Notes: generated by a model from the sequence alone, not told the origin. Counted from the first letter of the stretch, positions 32,046-41,503 are shown. The stretch: 49,446 bases of DNA from Acidimicrobiales bacterium (GCA_013003535.1 JABDIY010000215.1:1-49446), one strand, 5' to 3'. Program-made: numbers and translations.

Positions 32046-34014
32046 TTGCGCCTACCAGTTCGCGTTCGTGGTGGTCACCGTGACCGTGATCATCGTCCAG
32101 ATCATCGGCCGGTTCGAGGCTCCAGCCATACAGGGCCGTTATCAGAAGTACCACGCCAGGGATACAGAGCCAGAGACTGAAGATCAGCCCGTAACCAATT
32201 AAGGGAAACGAGAGAGCCAACACCAAGGGCCAGTACGAAGGAGCCGGGAGATGCACGCCTTCACCATTGCCGGGCTGGGCAACTTCCTTGCCTGTGGCGA
32301 TTCGACGGAGGACACCGTTGTCGTCTTCCTGGTACTTGTGATGCCAGAAATCGTCGAGATCGGTCACGGTGGGGCTGACATCGAAGTTGTGCTCGGGTGT
32401 TGGCGACTGGATCGACCATTCGAGCGATCGAGCGTCCCAGGGGTCCGGACCGACGTCGGGGCGACCGGCTCGGCGCCAGGCCCGGTAGCTGACGAGAGCG
32501 TTGTAGAGAATGGACAGCGTTGCCACACCCAGGATGAAGGAACCGATGGTGGCCACCATGTTCCACGTATTGAAACCTTGGGAGGCGTCGTAGGTCTGCA
32601 TCCGGCGGGGCATGCCCTGCAGCCCCAGGATGTGCATGGGGCCGAACGTGAGATTGAATCCCACCACCATGCTCCAGAAATTCCATTTGCCGATCTTTTC
32701 GTTCAGCTTGTACCCGAAGGCCTTGGGGAACCAGAAGTAGAGCCCGGAATAGAAGCCAAAGAGCGCACCACCGAAAAGCACGTAATGGAAGTGGGCGACG
32801 ATGTAGTAGGTGTCGGTCTGCTGAGTGTCAGCAGAGGCCACGGCATGGGACACACCCGACAGCCCGCCCAGCGTGAACTGGGTGACCAAGCCGATCGAGA
32901 AAAGCATGGCCGTATTCAGGATCAGCTTCCCGCCCCAGAGTGTTGCCAACCAGTTGAGCACTTTGACACCCGTCGGGACGGCGATGAACATGGTGGCAAC
33001 GGCGAACGCAGTCACCGAGAGCGGTCCGATACCGGACACGAACATGTGGTGAGCCCACACTCCCCATCCCATGAAGCCGATGGCGATGCCGGAGAACACC
33101 ATGAACGGGTACCCGAAGATCGGTTTGCGGGCGAAGACGGGAATCACTTCTGACACGATGCCGAAGGCGGGCAGGATCATGAGATACACCTCGGGGTGCC
33201 CGAAGATCCAGAACAAGTGCTGCCACAGGAGTGGATCCGACCCTTGGTCCACATTGAAGAAGTTGCCATCGAAACGGCGATCGAAAAGCAGCAGGAGCTG
33301 AGCGACCGTGAGTACGGGAATGGCGAATAGGAGAAGGAACTGCGTCACCAGAGTCATCCACGTGAAGATGGGCATGCGCATCCAGCTCATACCTGGGGCT
33401 CGCATGTTCAACACGGTGGTGATCAAGTTGACCGCACCGGTCAGTGAGCCGATACCCGCGATGAGCAGACCGACGTTCCAGAAGTCAATGCCAACTCCGG
33501 GGTTGTAGGTGATGCCGTTGTTCGGGGCGTAGTTGAACCAGCCGCCATTGGCGCCGCCGCCGAGGAACCAGGACGTGTTGAGCATGATGCCACCGGCGAG
33601 GAACACCCAGAAGCTAAAGGCGTTGATCCGGGGAAAGGCGACGTCCCGAGCTCCAACCTGCAGTGGGAGGAGGTAATTGGCGAACGCCGCACCCATCGGC
33701 ATGACCACCAGAAAGATCATCACGGTGCCATGCATTGTGAAGATTTGGTTGTAGGCAGCACCGGACAGGAGACCCTGATTCGGGCGAGCCAGCTGGAGAC
33801 GCAACAGAAGCGCCGGGATGCCTCCCCACAGAAGAAAGAACAGCGAAGCCGTTCCGTACATGATCCCGATCTTCTTGTGGTCCACCGTGGTGAGCCAATT
33901 CTTCAAACCCACCGGGTTGCGGGGCCGCGAGAATGCGCCCAAGGGCTTTGCCGCAGTCCTGGCAGCACCGGAAGGAAGGGCGGCAATGCTGGGTTCTTGT
34001 TCGATGATGGCCAT
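32038..34014 (-). CDS. ctaD: Cytochrome c oxidase subunit I, with fused C-terminal subunit-IV-like tail
   Basis: The catalytic subunit (658 residues) keeps every ligand: heme a His95 (MHGTVMIF) and His410, heme a3 His408 (VAHFHYVL), CuB His273 (FGHPEVY) and His322/His323 (WAHHMF). The D-pathway acid E275 and cross-linked Y277 are also present. After about residue 590 a further domain with two membrane helices and a His/Asp-rich end follows, a fusion with a subunit-IV-like part seen in some actinobacteria. It pumps protons and reduces O2. It is the functional counterpart of the ligand-less homologue at 36910. Confidence 0.95.
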   Translation of the reverse strand: MAIIEQEPSIAALPSGAARTAAKPLGAFSRPRNPVGLKNWLTTVDHKKIGIMYGTASLFFLLWGGIPALLLRLQLARPNQGLLSGAAYNQIFTMHGTVMIFLVVMPMGAAFANYLLPLQVGARDVAFPRINAFSFWVFLAGGIMLNTSWFLGGGANGGWFNYAPNNGITYNPGVGIDFWNVGLLIAGIGSLTGAVNLITTVLNMRAPGMSWMRMPIFTWMTLVTQFLLLFAIPVLTVAQLLLLFDRRFDGNFFNVDQGSDPLLWQHLFWIFGHPEVYLMILPAFGIVSEVIPVFARKPIFGYPFMVFSGIAIGFMGWGVWAHHMFVSGIGPLSVTAFAVATMFIAVPTGVKVLNWLATLWGGKLILNTAMLFSIGLVTQFTLGGLSGVSHAVASADTQQTDTYYIVAHFHYVLFGGALFGFYSGLYFWFPKAFGYKLNEKIGKWNFWSMVVGFNLTFGPMHILGLQGMPRRMQTYDASQGFNTWNMVATIGSFILGVATLSILYNALVSYRAWRRAGRPDVGPDPWDARSLEWSIQSPTPEHNFDVSPTVTDLDDFWHHKYQEDDNGVLRRIATGKEVAQPGNGEGVHLPAPSYWPLVLALSFPLIGYGLIFSLWLCIPGVVLLITALYGWSLEPADDLDDDHGHGDHHERELVGANG

Positions 34015-34025
34015 GAGAGATTCCT

Positions 34026-35417
34026 CTAATCGAGCGTGGCGATGTAGGCGATGAGATTGTCGAGATCTTCATCGGTGAGACCGGGGAACGCAGGCATGCC
34101 GAGCAGGTCGTCTGGAGCCATGTCCTTCTGATCAGGAGCGTTACGAATCCAGCGGCGTAACTGTGCCCGGTTCCACCGCAGAACACCGAGGCTGTCGTCG
34201 CTTTCGTCGATGGCCTCAGGCAGGTCGTTGTACTGAGCCAGATATGTCTCGTTCTCCTGACCCTTGTTCAAGTCGTTATCGTTGGCGTCGAGACCCACGT
34301 AAGTGGAGTAGATCGCTCCGGCCATCACCGTCCGAGTGGCAAAATGTGTGAGGTTGGGAGCGGCTTTGGCCGCCAGGGCAGCCTCGAAATCGCGACCTTG
34401 ACGGTCGGCGTCGCCCTCATTGCGAGCCCCGGTGTAGATGGCATCTTTGCCCAGTCCATCCTCCCAGATGATGTGGCAGCTGGCGCACTGCTGCTGAAAG
34501 GTTTCCCGACCTGCGGCGGCTTCGGAACCTTCGGGTGGGATGTCGGCCGGCGTGCTCTGATTCGCCAACCATTCGTCGAACTCGGAGTCGGTGAGGGCGA
34601 TGACGTTCATCCGCATTCGTGCATGCGAGAGACCGCAGAACTCGGTGCACCAACCGGTGTATTCACCGGGGAAATCGGCTTCCAAGTTCCAAGTGTGCAA
34701 CCGGCCGGGAACAGCATCTCGCTTGCCATTGAGCCGGGGAATCCAGAACGAGTGGATGACGTCGCGAGAAGTGATCGTGAGGTCGATCTGCTGCCCAGCG
34801 GGAATCACCATCTCGTTGGCGACCGAGACGTCGTCGTCATCGAGAGCGATTTCCAGCGGCCATTCAGCGTCATCGGCGTCCCACACGTCGGTGTTGTTGA
34901 CACCGTCACCATCCAAGTCTTCAAAGAAGCCATCGCAGTCGATGTCGTAGCGGTACTCCCACCACCACTGTTGGCCGATGACGAGAACATCGAGGTCGCC
35001 CGTATCGCCACAGGCCGCCACGCCCCCTCCGGGGGTGTTCTTCTCTTCAAGGTCCCAGATGGAGAACACCGTGAAGACTGAGATGAAGATCAGAAGAACG
35101 GCCGGCGCGGCGGTCCAGCCCCACTCGAGCTTGGGATTGCCGTGGATCTGAGGTGGCAGGTCGTCAGGGTCGTAGTCGTCGGGGTGCACGCGGTTCTTGA
35201 TGGCCAAGCCGATGCCGCCACCCACCACGAGAACACCGATAACCGCAGCAATCCAAAAGATCGGGCCGATCAGGTTGTCGATCGATTGGGCCGCCGGCCC
35301 TTCAGGGTTGAAGGTGTTGAGCGGCTTTTCATCATCGGCGCAGGCCGCCAAGAGCAGGCTGAGACCGACGGCGCCGGCAAGCGCACGGGACTTTGTGCGT
35401 GATTTCACAATCTCCAT
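34026..35417 (-). CDS. ctaC: Cytochrome c oxidase subunit II (CuA) with C-terminal cytochrome c domain
   Basis: The 463-residue lipoprotein (lipobox LLLAAC, C26) has two helices, then a CuA cupredoxin domain with H222, C257, C261, H265, M268 in WCTEFCGLSHARM. A cytochrome c domain with C311-x2-C314-H315 (CASCH) follows and Met ligand candidate M441 in GMPAFPG, so it is caa3-like. Residues 157-197 form an acidic insertion with D167-x-D169-x-D171-G, like calcium-binding loops. The ATG at 35417 is used; upstream residues (to 35471) overlap the neighbouring gene. Confidence 0.92.
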   Translation of the reverse strand: MEIVKSRTKSRALAGAVGLSLLLAACADDEKPLNTFNPEGPAAQSIDNLIGPIFWIAAVIGVLVVGGGIGLAIKNRVHPDDYDPDDLPPQIHGNPKLEWGWTAAPAVLLIFISVFTVFSIWDLEEKNTPGGGVAACGDTGDLDVLVIGQQWWWEYRYDIDCDGFFEDLDGDGVNNTDVWDADDAEWPLEIALDDDDVSVANEMVIPAGQQIDLTITSRDVIHSFWIPRLNGKRDAVPGRLHTWNLEADFPGEYTGWCTEFCGLSHARMRMNVIALTDSEFDEWLANQSTPADIPPEGSEAAAGRETFQQQCASCHIIWEDGLGKDAIYTGARNEGDADRQGRDFEAALAAKAAPNLTHFATRTVMAGAIYSTYVGLDANDNDLNKGQENETYLAQYNDLPEAIDESDDSLGVLRWNRAQLRRWIRNAPDQKDMAPDDLLGMPAFPGLTDEDLDNLIAYIATLD

Positions 35418-35463
35418 GCTGTCACCGTGGTCCCCCGGTACACAACTCGCGTGGCAAGAGGAT

Positions 35464-36267
35464 TCACTCATGGATCATCATCCCCTCTTCGGTGGACCCG
35501 CTGTCTTCGGAATGGATTTCATCCTCGTGGTGCTCCAGTTCCCGTTCTCCAACGATCGCTCCCACAACGCCGCCGCCGAGGACCACGACGGCAAGACCGG
35601 CCACGGCTGCTGAGATGAAGCGGCGGGGGGCGTTGGTTTGCGTCAGCAGCACCGCGGTTCCAAAGATGGCCGTAGCCACCAAACCGCCGGCGACGACTGC
35701 GCCGGTCTTGGAGACCGCCAGGAAGATGCGAGATATTCCGATCATGATGGCGGCGACAGCGAGAGCGCCAAGCATGGGAATCTCGATCGGGGCGAGCATG
35801 CGGTCCTTCACATCACGGTTGGTGGCTGGATCGCCGGTGGCCCGGTCAGACCAGGTGAGCGCCAGCCATTCAATTGCCACAACTACGAGCACGGCAATTC
35901 CCAGATAGAGGAACACCGAAGAGACGGCGACGCCGAGCATGAGGCAGGCGGCGCCGAATGCGCTGAGAGCCCCCCAATACGACGGAGCCGTGGGTGGAGT
36001 GACCTGCGGGACGTTGTCGGTCCCGGCCAGACGAGCGAGGGTTTCGGCTTCGCCGTCCCTGGTAGCGAAAAGGACGCCCGCCAAAACTGCCGTAATCAGG
36101 AACGCCCCCATCAACAAGGTGTAGCCGAGGTGATCACCAACGCCGCCCTTATAACCAAAGGAGGCAACCCCTACGATGTCACCGCCGGTGATAAGGCCAT
36201 AGAGAAGTGCTCCTCCCCAGGCGACGAAAGAAAATCCGATCAGGTATTTGGGACCCCAGGTGAACAC
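35464..36267 (-). CDS. Unknown multi-pass membrane protein of the oxidase cluster
   Basis: The 267-residue protein starts at a GTG (36267) behind GAGGG, and has about six to seven hydrophobic segments (YLIGFSFVAWGGALLYGLIT; GYTLLMGAFLITAVLAGVLF; CLMLGVAVSSVFLYLGIAVL; IPMLGALAVAAIMIGISRIF). The C-terminus is highly acidic and His-rich (HHEDEIHSEDSG). No family is recognised. Its place between the second subunit III and ctaC, 10 and 46 bases away, makes a role in oxidase structure or assembly likely. Confidence 0.8.
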   Translation of the reverse strand: MFTWGPKYLIGFSFVAWGGALLYGLITGGDIVGVASFGYKGGVGDHLGYTLLMGAFLITAVLAGVLFATRDGEAETLARLAGTDNVPQVTPPTAPSYWGALSAFGAACLMLGVAVSSVFLYLGIAVLVVVAIEWLALTWSDRATGDPATNRDVKDRMLAPIEIPMLGALAVAAIMIGISRIFLAVSKTGAVVAGGLVATAIFGTAVLLTQTNAPRRFISAAVAGLAVVVLGGGVVGAIVGERELEHHEDEIHSEDSGSTEEGMMIHE

Positions 36268-36277
36268 GCTCAGACCC

Positions 36278-36913
36278 TCATTTCGTGATGTAGATCGCGA
36301 ACCACATGACGAGGTACGCACCGTAAGTGGTCATCCAGAACATCGCCGACCCGTAGAGGCCCTCAAGATCCCGGGAGCTGTATTGCCCACCCAGGGAACG
36401 TAGCCCGGTCAACGCCAGATATCCCATGGCAACCAAGGTCATCACCACATGGGTGCCGATGATTCCGTAGAACAGGGGCGGTCGCTGCAAGAGGTCCAGC
36501 TCGTTATCACCGGTGGGATAGAGCGGCATGTCCATCAGGGAGAGCAAGTACGCGGTCTGAGCGATGTAGGCGAACCCGAGCACCATCACCAAACCGATCG
36601 CAATGTAGGTGTTGGCCCGGTCATCGTTCCTCATCGAGAAGATGGCCCATATCACCGCAGTTGATGCCAGGCTCCACGTTGCCAACATCATGTTGGGCTG
36701 CGTGAGGGGAATGACCACGCCGCTCGGCAGCCACGTTTCGCCGGTGGCGATGACATCTTGGCGGAAGCCTACGTAGAGCCCGATCAGCGCCAAGAAGCCC
36801 ATGAACGTTGCGGCCGAAGCCAGCGAGGTTCCAACAAGTAGCATTCGCGGTCGAACTGCCTCCGCTGGCGGCGCCGTGCTGCCAATGGTGGGACGAACCG
36901 AAATGTCGGTCAT
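36278..36913 (-). CDS. Second cytochrome c oxidase subunit III-like protein
   Basis: The 211-residue protein has five hydrophobic segments with subunit-III-like order: MLATWSLASTAVIWAIFSM, ANTYIAIGLVMVLGFAYIAQ, YGIIGTHVVMTLVAMGYLAL with the GxHxxH-like Thr-His, and SAMFWMTTYGAYLVMWFAIY. It overlaps the ligand-less subunit-I gene by four bases (ATGA), so the two are made as a pair, separate from ctaD/ctaE. It is shorter than CtaE. Confidence 0.8.
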   Translation of the reverse strand: MTDISVRPTIGSTAPPAEAVRPRMLLVGTSLASAATFMGFLALIGLYVGFRQDVIATGETWLPSGVVIPLTQPNMMLATWSLASTAVIWAIFSMRNDDRANTYIAIGLVMVLGFAYIAQTAYLLSLMDMPLYPTGDNELDLLQRPPLFYGIIGTHVVMTLVAMGYLALTGLRSLGGQYSSRDLEGLYGSAMFWMTTYGAYLVMWFAIYITK

Positions 36914-38550
36914 GCCGTTACCTCTTCGGGGATCGGTGTGCTGGTGGCGGGTGAGCGATCCATGTGGTCCAGCGGAGATGCCGACTTCACAACAGGCTGG
37001 CTCTCAAAGTTGGCGAAGGGTGGGGGCGAGTCGGTCAACCACTCCAGCGTTCGACCCGACCATGGCTCAGCCACAGAACCCCGCCCGAGAACTCCGGACA
37101 TCGCCGTATTCAACAGGGCCAACGCAACTCCGGCGGCCGCAGCAGCCACGCCGGCCACCACCAGGATGTTGCCGATCGTCACCATATTGGCGTCGAGATC
37201 GGCGACCGCGGGAAGCGCAGGCTGATCACCCAGACCGCCGAGAACCTCGCCGGCAGCCCATACCATTCCACCGCCGGCAAGGGCAAGAACAGCCAGTGAA
37301 CCGCCACCCTCACCCATCTGATGACCCCAGATCTTGTGACCCCAATGCTGGAGTCCCGCCACCGCGCCAACGAGTGCGGCGGTCACAATGGCTGCGGTGA
37401 CCCCGGCGTTGAATGTGGTGCCGTTGACCGTGAGCACGTCCGGTACGTCAGGCGTGCGATCGGCGAGCTTGGCGAAGAAGCCAACGATCGGCTCGACCGC
37501 ACCCAACAAGGCCAACGTAGCCCCGCCAAGCGCCAGCAGGCCGCTGGTGAGACCAGCTAGCAGCGGAACCCGGAACGACGGGGTACCGCTCCGCAGACTT
37601 TCGCCGCCCAGTGCCAACGCACCTAGGAGGGGAAGCACCGACTCCAGTAGCCCCAGCACCATGAACGCATTGTTGAAGTCCACCGAACCCCGACGACCAC
37701 CGAAAGCCGTGACGCTGGCGCCGAAGGCGGTGAGCCCCAGCAAACCAATAAGGACCAATGTGGAGCGATGGAATCGAAGCGGCCGCCCGGTGTGAACACC
37801 GATGATGTCCAGTGCTATCCCGAGCGTCGGGATAAGCAGCCAGTAGACCGACGGAGCCAGGGTGATCGTATCCATGACCGCCGACAGTGGCGTTGTCTCC
37901 ACGATCGGCATGTACCCGCCTCGAACGTCGAGGAAGGCAATCACAAGCTGGGCCATTTGCACCGGCAACGCCAGAATGCCAAGAAGAGCGAACACCAAGT
38001 AGCTCCATGCCGTGACCGGCACCATCTCCAGAGTCATGCCCGGAGCGCGTGCACCGAGAACCGTGGAGGCGATACAGATGAGCGCCCACACCAGCGCGAA
38101 CAGCATGCCGCCCAACGCCAGCGCCCAGAGTGTCACGAAGTCCACCCGACCACCGCCGGGACCACCGTTGCCGATGTAGGAGGCAACCACCATCAGTAAC
38201 GAGGCGGCCCACACCCAGAAGGCGGCGGTGGCTCCGCGGGGAAAGGCGATGGTGTTGGCTCCCACCTGGAGTGGGACGATGAAGGTACCGAGGCCCACCA
38301 GGACCGCTGCGACGCCACCGAAGATCAGCAGATCACGGCTGAGCGACCAGACCTGGACGAACTCGTCGAGGTCCTCGAACAAGGCGACCGATCCGGCATC
38401 GAGCTGCTCCAACGCCGCAAGAAGGCGGAGCACGAGAGCGGCGACGCCCACGGCGAGGCCACTGAAGATCCACAGCCGCCCCACTGTTTTGTGGTCACCA
38501 GTGCCCAGTGTTCTATCGACCACACCGGTTGAAGCAAGTTCGTTAGACAT
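36910..38550 (-). CDS. Subunit-I-like heme-copper oxidase homologue lacking all metal ligands
   Basis: The 546-residue membrane protein is a clear relative of CtaD: DHK near the start, PLQVGANTIAFPR matching PLQVGARDVAFPR, and LQHWGHKIWGH matching the segment after HFHYVL. Aligned residue by residue, heme a His95 is S71, CuB His273 is A232, Glu275 is S234, and the two His of HFH are G383 and T385; the HH pair is also absent (VTAFGG). Only the Tyr remains. It cannot carry heme a, a3 or CuB in the known way, and is a probable non-catalytic subunit. It begins the operon with its own subunit III. Confidence 0.88.
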   Translation of the reverse strand: MSNELASTGVVDRTLGTGDHKTVGRLWIFSGLAVGVAALVLRLLAALEQLDAGSVALFEDLDEFVQVWSLSRDLLIFGGVAAVLVGLGTFIVPLQVGANTIAFPRGATAAFWVWAASLLMVVASYIGNGGPGGGRVDFVTLWALALGGMLFALVWALICIASTVLGARAPGMTLEMVPVTAWSYLVFALLGILALPVQMAQLVIAFLDVRGGYMPIVETTPLSAVMDTITLAPSVYWLLIPTLGIALDIIGVHTGRPLRFHRSTLVLIGLLGLTAFGASVTAFGGRRGSVDFNNAFMVLGLLESVLPLLGALALGGESLRSGTPSFRVPLLAGLTSGLLALGGATLALLGAVEPIVGFFAKLADRTPDVPDVLTVNGTTFNAGVTAAIVTAALVGAVAGLQHWGHKIWGHQMGEGGGSLAVLALAGGGMVWAAGEVLGGLGDQPALPAVADLDANMVTIGNILVVAGVAAAAAGVALALLNTAMSGVLGRGSVAEPWSGRTLEWLTDSPPPFANFESQPVVKSASPLDHMDRSPATSTPIPEEVTA

Positions 38551-38727
38551 TAAACGTGGAACCTCTACGCATCCATGAGGCGCGTCCAGCAGGACGGTGG
38601 CCAGAGTCGGCCCACACTGTAACGCCCCACTTCACGACTAACGAACTTTGAAACCATCACACTTTCGCAGCCTCTCTTTTTGGGTAATGCACTCGTGACC
38701 GAATGCGCTGGGGGTTTGCGGGGAATG

Positions 38728-39621
38728 TCACAGCAATAGCACGTCGAGTGCCATGGCAGCAAAGACCACCGTGAGGTGGGTGATGCTGAACGCGAAATAC
38801 CGAATGGCCTTCTTATCGAGGGCCGCTTCGTCATCTTCTCGCCAAAGATCCACAGCACCATAGATGAACCACACGCCGATGAAGATGGACAACCCACCGT
38901 AGATCCAGCCCAGGTCGGCAACCGGCCAGAGAGCCAGGGTGGCCGCGAATACCAGCACCGAGTACACCACGATTTGAAAGGCCGTCTTCTTGTGCCCATC
39001 TACCACCGGCATCATTGGCACCGACGCCGCGGCGTAGTCACCCTTGTAGCGAATCGCAAGCGCCCAGAAATGCGGAGGGGTCCAGAGAAAGACGATGAGG
39101 AACATCAACCAGGGTGCCCAGCCAAGTGACCCGGTGACGGCCGCCCACCCGATCAGCGCCGGTGCCGCCCCTGCGGCACCACCGATCACGATGTTTTGTT
39201 TCGAGGTTCGCTTGAGCCCCAGTGTGTAAACGAACACATAGAAGAGGCACGCCGCCAGAGCCAGTCCGGCGGCCAGGAGATTCACTGCGACGGCCAAAAA
39301 GACCACGGCTACCACCTCGATGCCAACCGCGAACACCAGCGCTTCGGTTGGTTGTAACTCACCGGTGACGAGGGGTCGCCCCGCCGTTCGCTCCATCTCC
39401 GCATCGATATCGCGATCGATGTACATATTGATGGCGTTGGCGCCGCCGGCCGAGAGCGTTCCGCCGGCCACGGTTGCGAGGATCAGCCACAGCGACGGAA
39501 GACCGTCGTTGGCCACAATCATGGCCGGAACCGTGGAAACCAGGAGAAGTTCGATGATGCGCGGTTTGGTGAGCGCAATAAAGGCACTCGCGCGGGATCG
39601 GGTGGGAGCAGTTGCGAGCAC
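38728..39621 (-). CDS. ctaB: Heme o synthase (protoheme IX farnesyltransferase)
   Basis: CtaB adds farnesyl to heme b, giving heme o for the oxidase. The 297-residue UbiA-family protein shows the prenyl-diphosphate site NAINMYIDRDIDAEM (N-x3-D-x3-D) and the second acidic-loop region WTPPHFWALAIRYKGDY, with about nine helices. It faces away from ctaA, which continues the pathway. It is 177 bases upstream of the ligand-less subunit I. That gap holds no gene; a possible TACAGT -10-like hexamer was seen but no good -35. Confidence 0.94.
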   Translation of the reverse strand: MLATAPTRSRASAFIALTKPRIIELLLVSTVPAMIVANDGLPSLWLILATVAGGTLSAGGANAINMYIDRDIDAEMERTAGRPLVTGELQPTEALVFAVGIEVVAVVFLAVAVNLLAAGLALAACLFYVFVYTLGLKRTSKQNIVIGGAAGAAPALIGWAAVTGSLGWAPWLMFLIVFLWTPPHFWALAIRYKGDYAAASVPMMPVVDGHKKTAFQIVVYSVLVFAATLALWPVADLGWIYGGLSIFIGVWFIYGAVDLWREDDEAALDKKAIRYFAFSITHLTVVFAAMALDVLLL

Positions 39622-39736
39622 AGGCTCAGGCTACCGGGGTGGTTGGCGCTCGTGGAATAACGGCCGGATTGGTCTGTCGCCCACTGCCACGCCCGCATCA
39701 CCGTATGGAGCATGCTTGGCATACGATGAGGGCGTG

Positions 39737-40657
39737 GTGTCGAACGTGCGCATCTCGCCCAACGCTTATCGCAGAGTTGTCATGGGGGCTGGCATCATGC
39801 TGGCGGTGATCGTGATGTCTGGTGCCGCGGTCCGCTTGACATCAAGCGGGTTGGGGTGTGAAGACTGGCCTACCTGTACCGAGGACTCGTTGGCGCCCGA
39901 ATGGTCATTTCACGCTTGGGTCGAGTTCGGCAATCGCCTCTTCACCGGTGTGGTCTCGGCGGCTGTCATCGCCGCTGTGCTCGCCGCCCACTTCCGAACA
40001 CCACGCGATCGTCGCCTGGTGTTTCTCGCCGGTGGGCTCGTGCTCGGCGTGCTCGCCCAAATCCTTGTAGGGGCTGCGGTCGTGCTGCTCGAATTGACAC
40101 CGGTGTCGGTCACAGCTCATTTCCTGATCTCGATGTTGCTACTGGCCAATGCTGTTGTGTTGTACCGAGCCTCGAGCACCAAAGATCCCACTCCTACATC
40201 AACCATTGCTCCGTTGGCCAGTCTTGGACACTTGGCGCTTGCCGCGGCGGTGCTCGTCAGTGGAACGGTGGTCACCGGGACCGGCCCGAACAGCGGTGAC
40301 GTTCGCGCCAATCGGCTGCCGTTCGATCTGGGGACCGTAGCCAGGCTGCACAGCGTCATCGTGTGGGTGTTCCTGGCCGCAACGGTGACCTTGGCGGTGA
40401 CGCTCCGAGGGGTTCCGGCGCTGCAACGCACCTTGCAGGTGCTCCTGACCGCAGTTGTGGTGCAAGGGGGAATCGGCTACCTGCAGTACTTCACCGGGGT
40501 TCCTCCACTGCTCGTGCAGCTTCATGTCACCGGCTCGATCGTGGTGTGGTGCGCCAGCGTCTGGTTGTACCTGGTGTCCCGCGGTATCAGCGTGATCGAA
40601 CAGTCCCCGCATCCCTCCGCCCCGGCACGCCTGGTTTCATCGGGGGCCAGACCATGA
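39737..40657 (+). CDS. ctaA: Heme a synthase (CtaA/COX15 family)
   Basis: CtaA oxidises heme o to heme a. The 306-residue protein has eight helices, with the extracellular Cys pair [10 protein letters not shown] (C41, C47) and conserved heme-ligand histidines in [24 protein letters not shown] and [10 protein letters not shown]. The first helix pair carries FGNR where Bacillus-type proteins have a His; actinobacterial enzymes may share this. Starts at GTG 39737 (MSNVRIS) or 39734. It ends in ATGA shared with clpS. Confidence 0.9.
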   Translation: MSNVRISPNAYRRVVMGAGIMLAVIVMSGAAVRLTSSGLGCEDWPTCTEDSLAPEWSFHAWVEFGNRLFTGVVSAAVIAAVLAAHFRTPRDRRLVFLAGGLVLGVLAQILVGAAVVLLELTPVSVTAHFLISMLLLANAVVLYRASSTKDPTPTSTIAPLASLGHLALAAAVLVSGTVVTGTGPNSGDVRANRLPFDLGTVARLHSVIVWVFLAATVTLAVTLRGVPALQRTLQVLLTAVVVQGGIGYLQYFTGVPPLLVQLHVTGSIVVWCASVWLYLVSRGISVIEQSPHPSAPARLVSSGARP

Positions 40658-40947
40658 CCGTGCCGTTGGAGGTTGCCGATCCGAGCGTGGTCACCGACGA
40701 GGACGTCGAGGTGGACCGTCCATGGCAAGTGATCGTTTGGAACGATCCCATCAACCTGATGTCGTACGTAACGCTCATCTTCCAGAAGGTTTTGGGCTGC
40801 AGCTTGGAACGGGCGACAAAGCTGATGCTCGACGTTCACGAAAAGGGTCGAGCGGTGGTTAGCGGGGGGACCCGCGCTGAGGCCGAAAGCGACGTCCACA
40901 AGCTTCATGCCCACGGATTATGGGCCACGATGGAACATGCCGATTAG
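40654..40947 (+). CDS. clpS: ATP-dependent Clp protease adaptor ClpS
   Basis: ClpS hands N-end-rule substrates to ClpAP/ClpCP. The 97-residue protein has the core [20 protein letters not shown], the acidic pocket and [17 protein letters not shown]. It starts in the ATGA overlapping ctaA (40654-40657) and is followed without a gap by the DUF2017 gene, an order known from actinobacteria. Confidence 0.93.
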   Translation: MTVPLEVADPSVVTDEDVEVDRPWQVIVWNDPINLMSYVTLIFQKVLGCSLERATKLMLDVHEKGRAVVSGGTRAEAESDVHKLHAHGLWATMEHAD

Positions 40948-41451
40948 ATGGCCAGCGCCTACCTGCTCATCGCTCGGATCGCCGAGGACCGCTATGCCTT
41001 CGATGTACCGTCGTGGCTGCGTGACGCGGTTCTGGCGTTAGCAGACCAGCTCGACGACGAATTGGACGGCGACGATCACCCCGTCTTCCAACGACTCTTT
41101 CCCACTGCCTATCCGGACGATCCCGAAAAGGACGCCGGTTATCAAATCCTGGCCCGAGGCGAACTGATCGAGACGAGACATTCAGCAATCGACACGGTCC
41201 GGGCCTCGGCCGATGCCGAGGAGCTCGACGGCGAATCGCTCGATGCGTGGATGCGAGTTGTCAACGATCTCCGGTTGGTGCTCGGCACGCATATGGATCT
41301 CTCCGAGGATCACCGATGGAAGCCCCGGAAGGGCGACGAGAGCTACTACGCCATGTATGAAGCGTTCAGCCTGCTGCTGCAAAGCATCGTGGAAGCCCAG
41401 ATGGATTTCGACGATGAAGATCTTGTTCCGGGGGATGACAAGGAAGAGTGA
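40948..41451 (+). CDS. DUF2017 family protein
   Basis: The 167-residue, strongly acidic protein (VLALADQLDDELDGDDHPVF; LDAWMRVVNDLRLVLGTHMD; SYYAMYEAFSLLLQ) fits DUF2017, a family regularly found next to clpS in actinobacteria. Its ATG directly follows the clpS stop. Function is unknown; link to proteolysis is only by neighbourhood. Confidence 0.85.
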   Translation: MASAYLLIARIAEDRYAFDVPSWLRDAVLALADQLDDELDGDDHPVFQRLFPTAYPDDPEKDAGYQILARGELIETRHSAIDTVRASADAEELDGESLDAWMRVVNDLRLVLGTHMDLSEDHRWKPRKGDESYYAMYEAFSLLLQSIVEAQMDFDDEDLVPGDDKEE

Positions 41452-41475
41452 GCATTGCCAGTTCGGAAAATAGGG

Positions 41476-41503
41476 TTGTGAGTTGAGGTGGCGATGCTAC
41501 GAT
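41476..41503 (+). promoter_or_regulatory. Probable promoter of the tRNA-Glu/Asp/Phe cluster
   Basis: TTGTGA (41476-41481) and TACGAT (41498-41503) are 16 bases apart and the -10 ends 14 bases before the tRNA-Glu 5' end. This fits a sigma-70-type promoter. Confidence 0.5.

Noticed and set aside
38551-38727. Possible small gene between ctaB and the ligand-less subunit I
   Set aside because: No frame with a start, ribosome site and protein-like product; it is taken as a promoter region.
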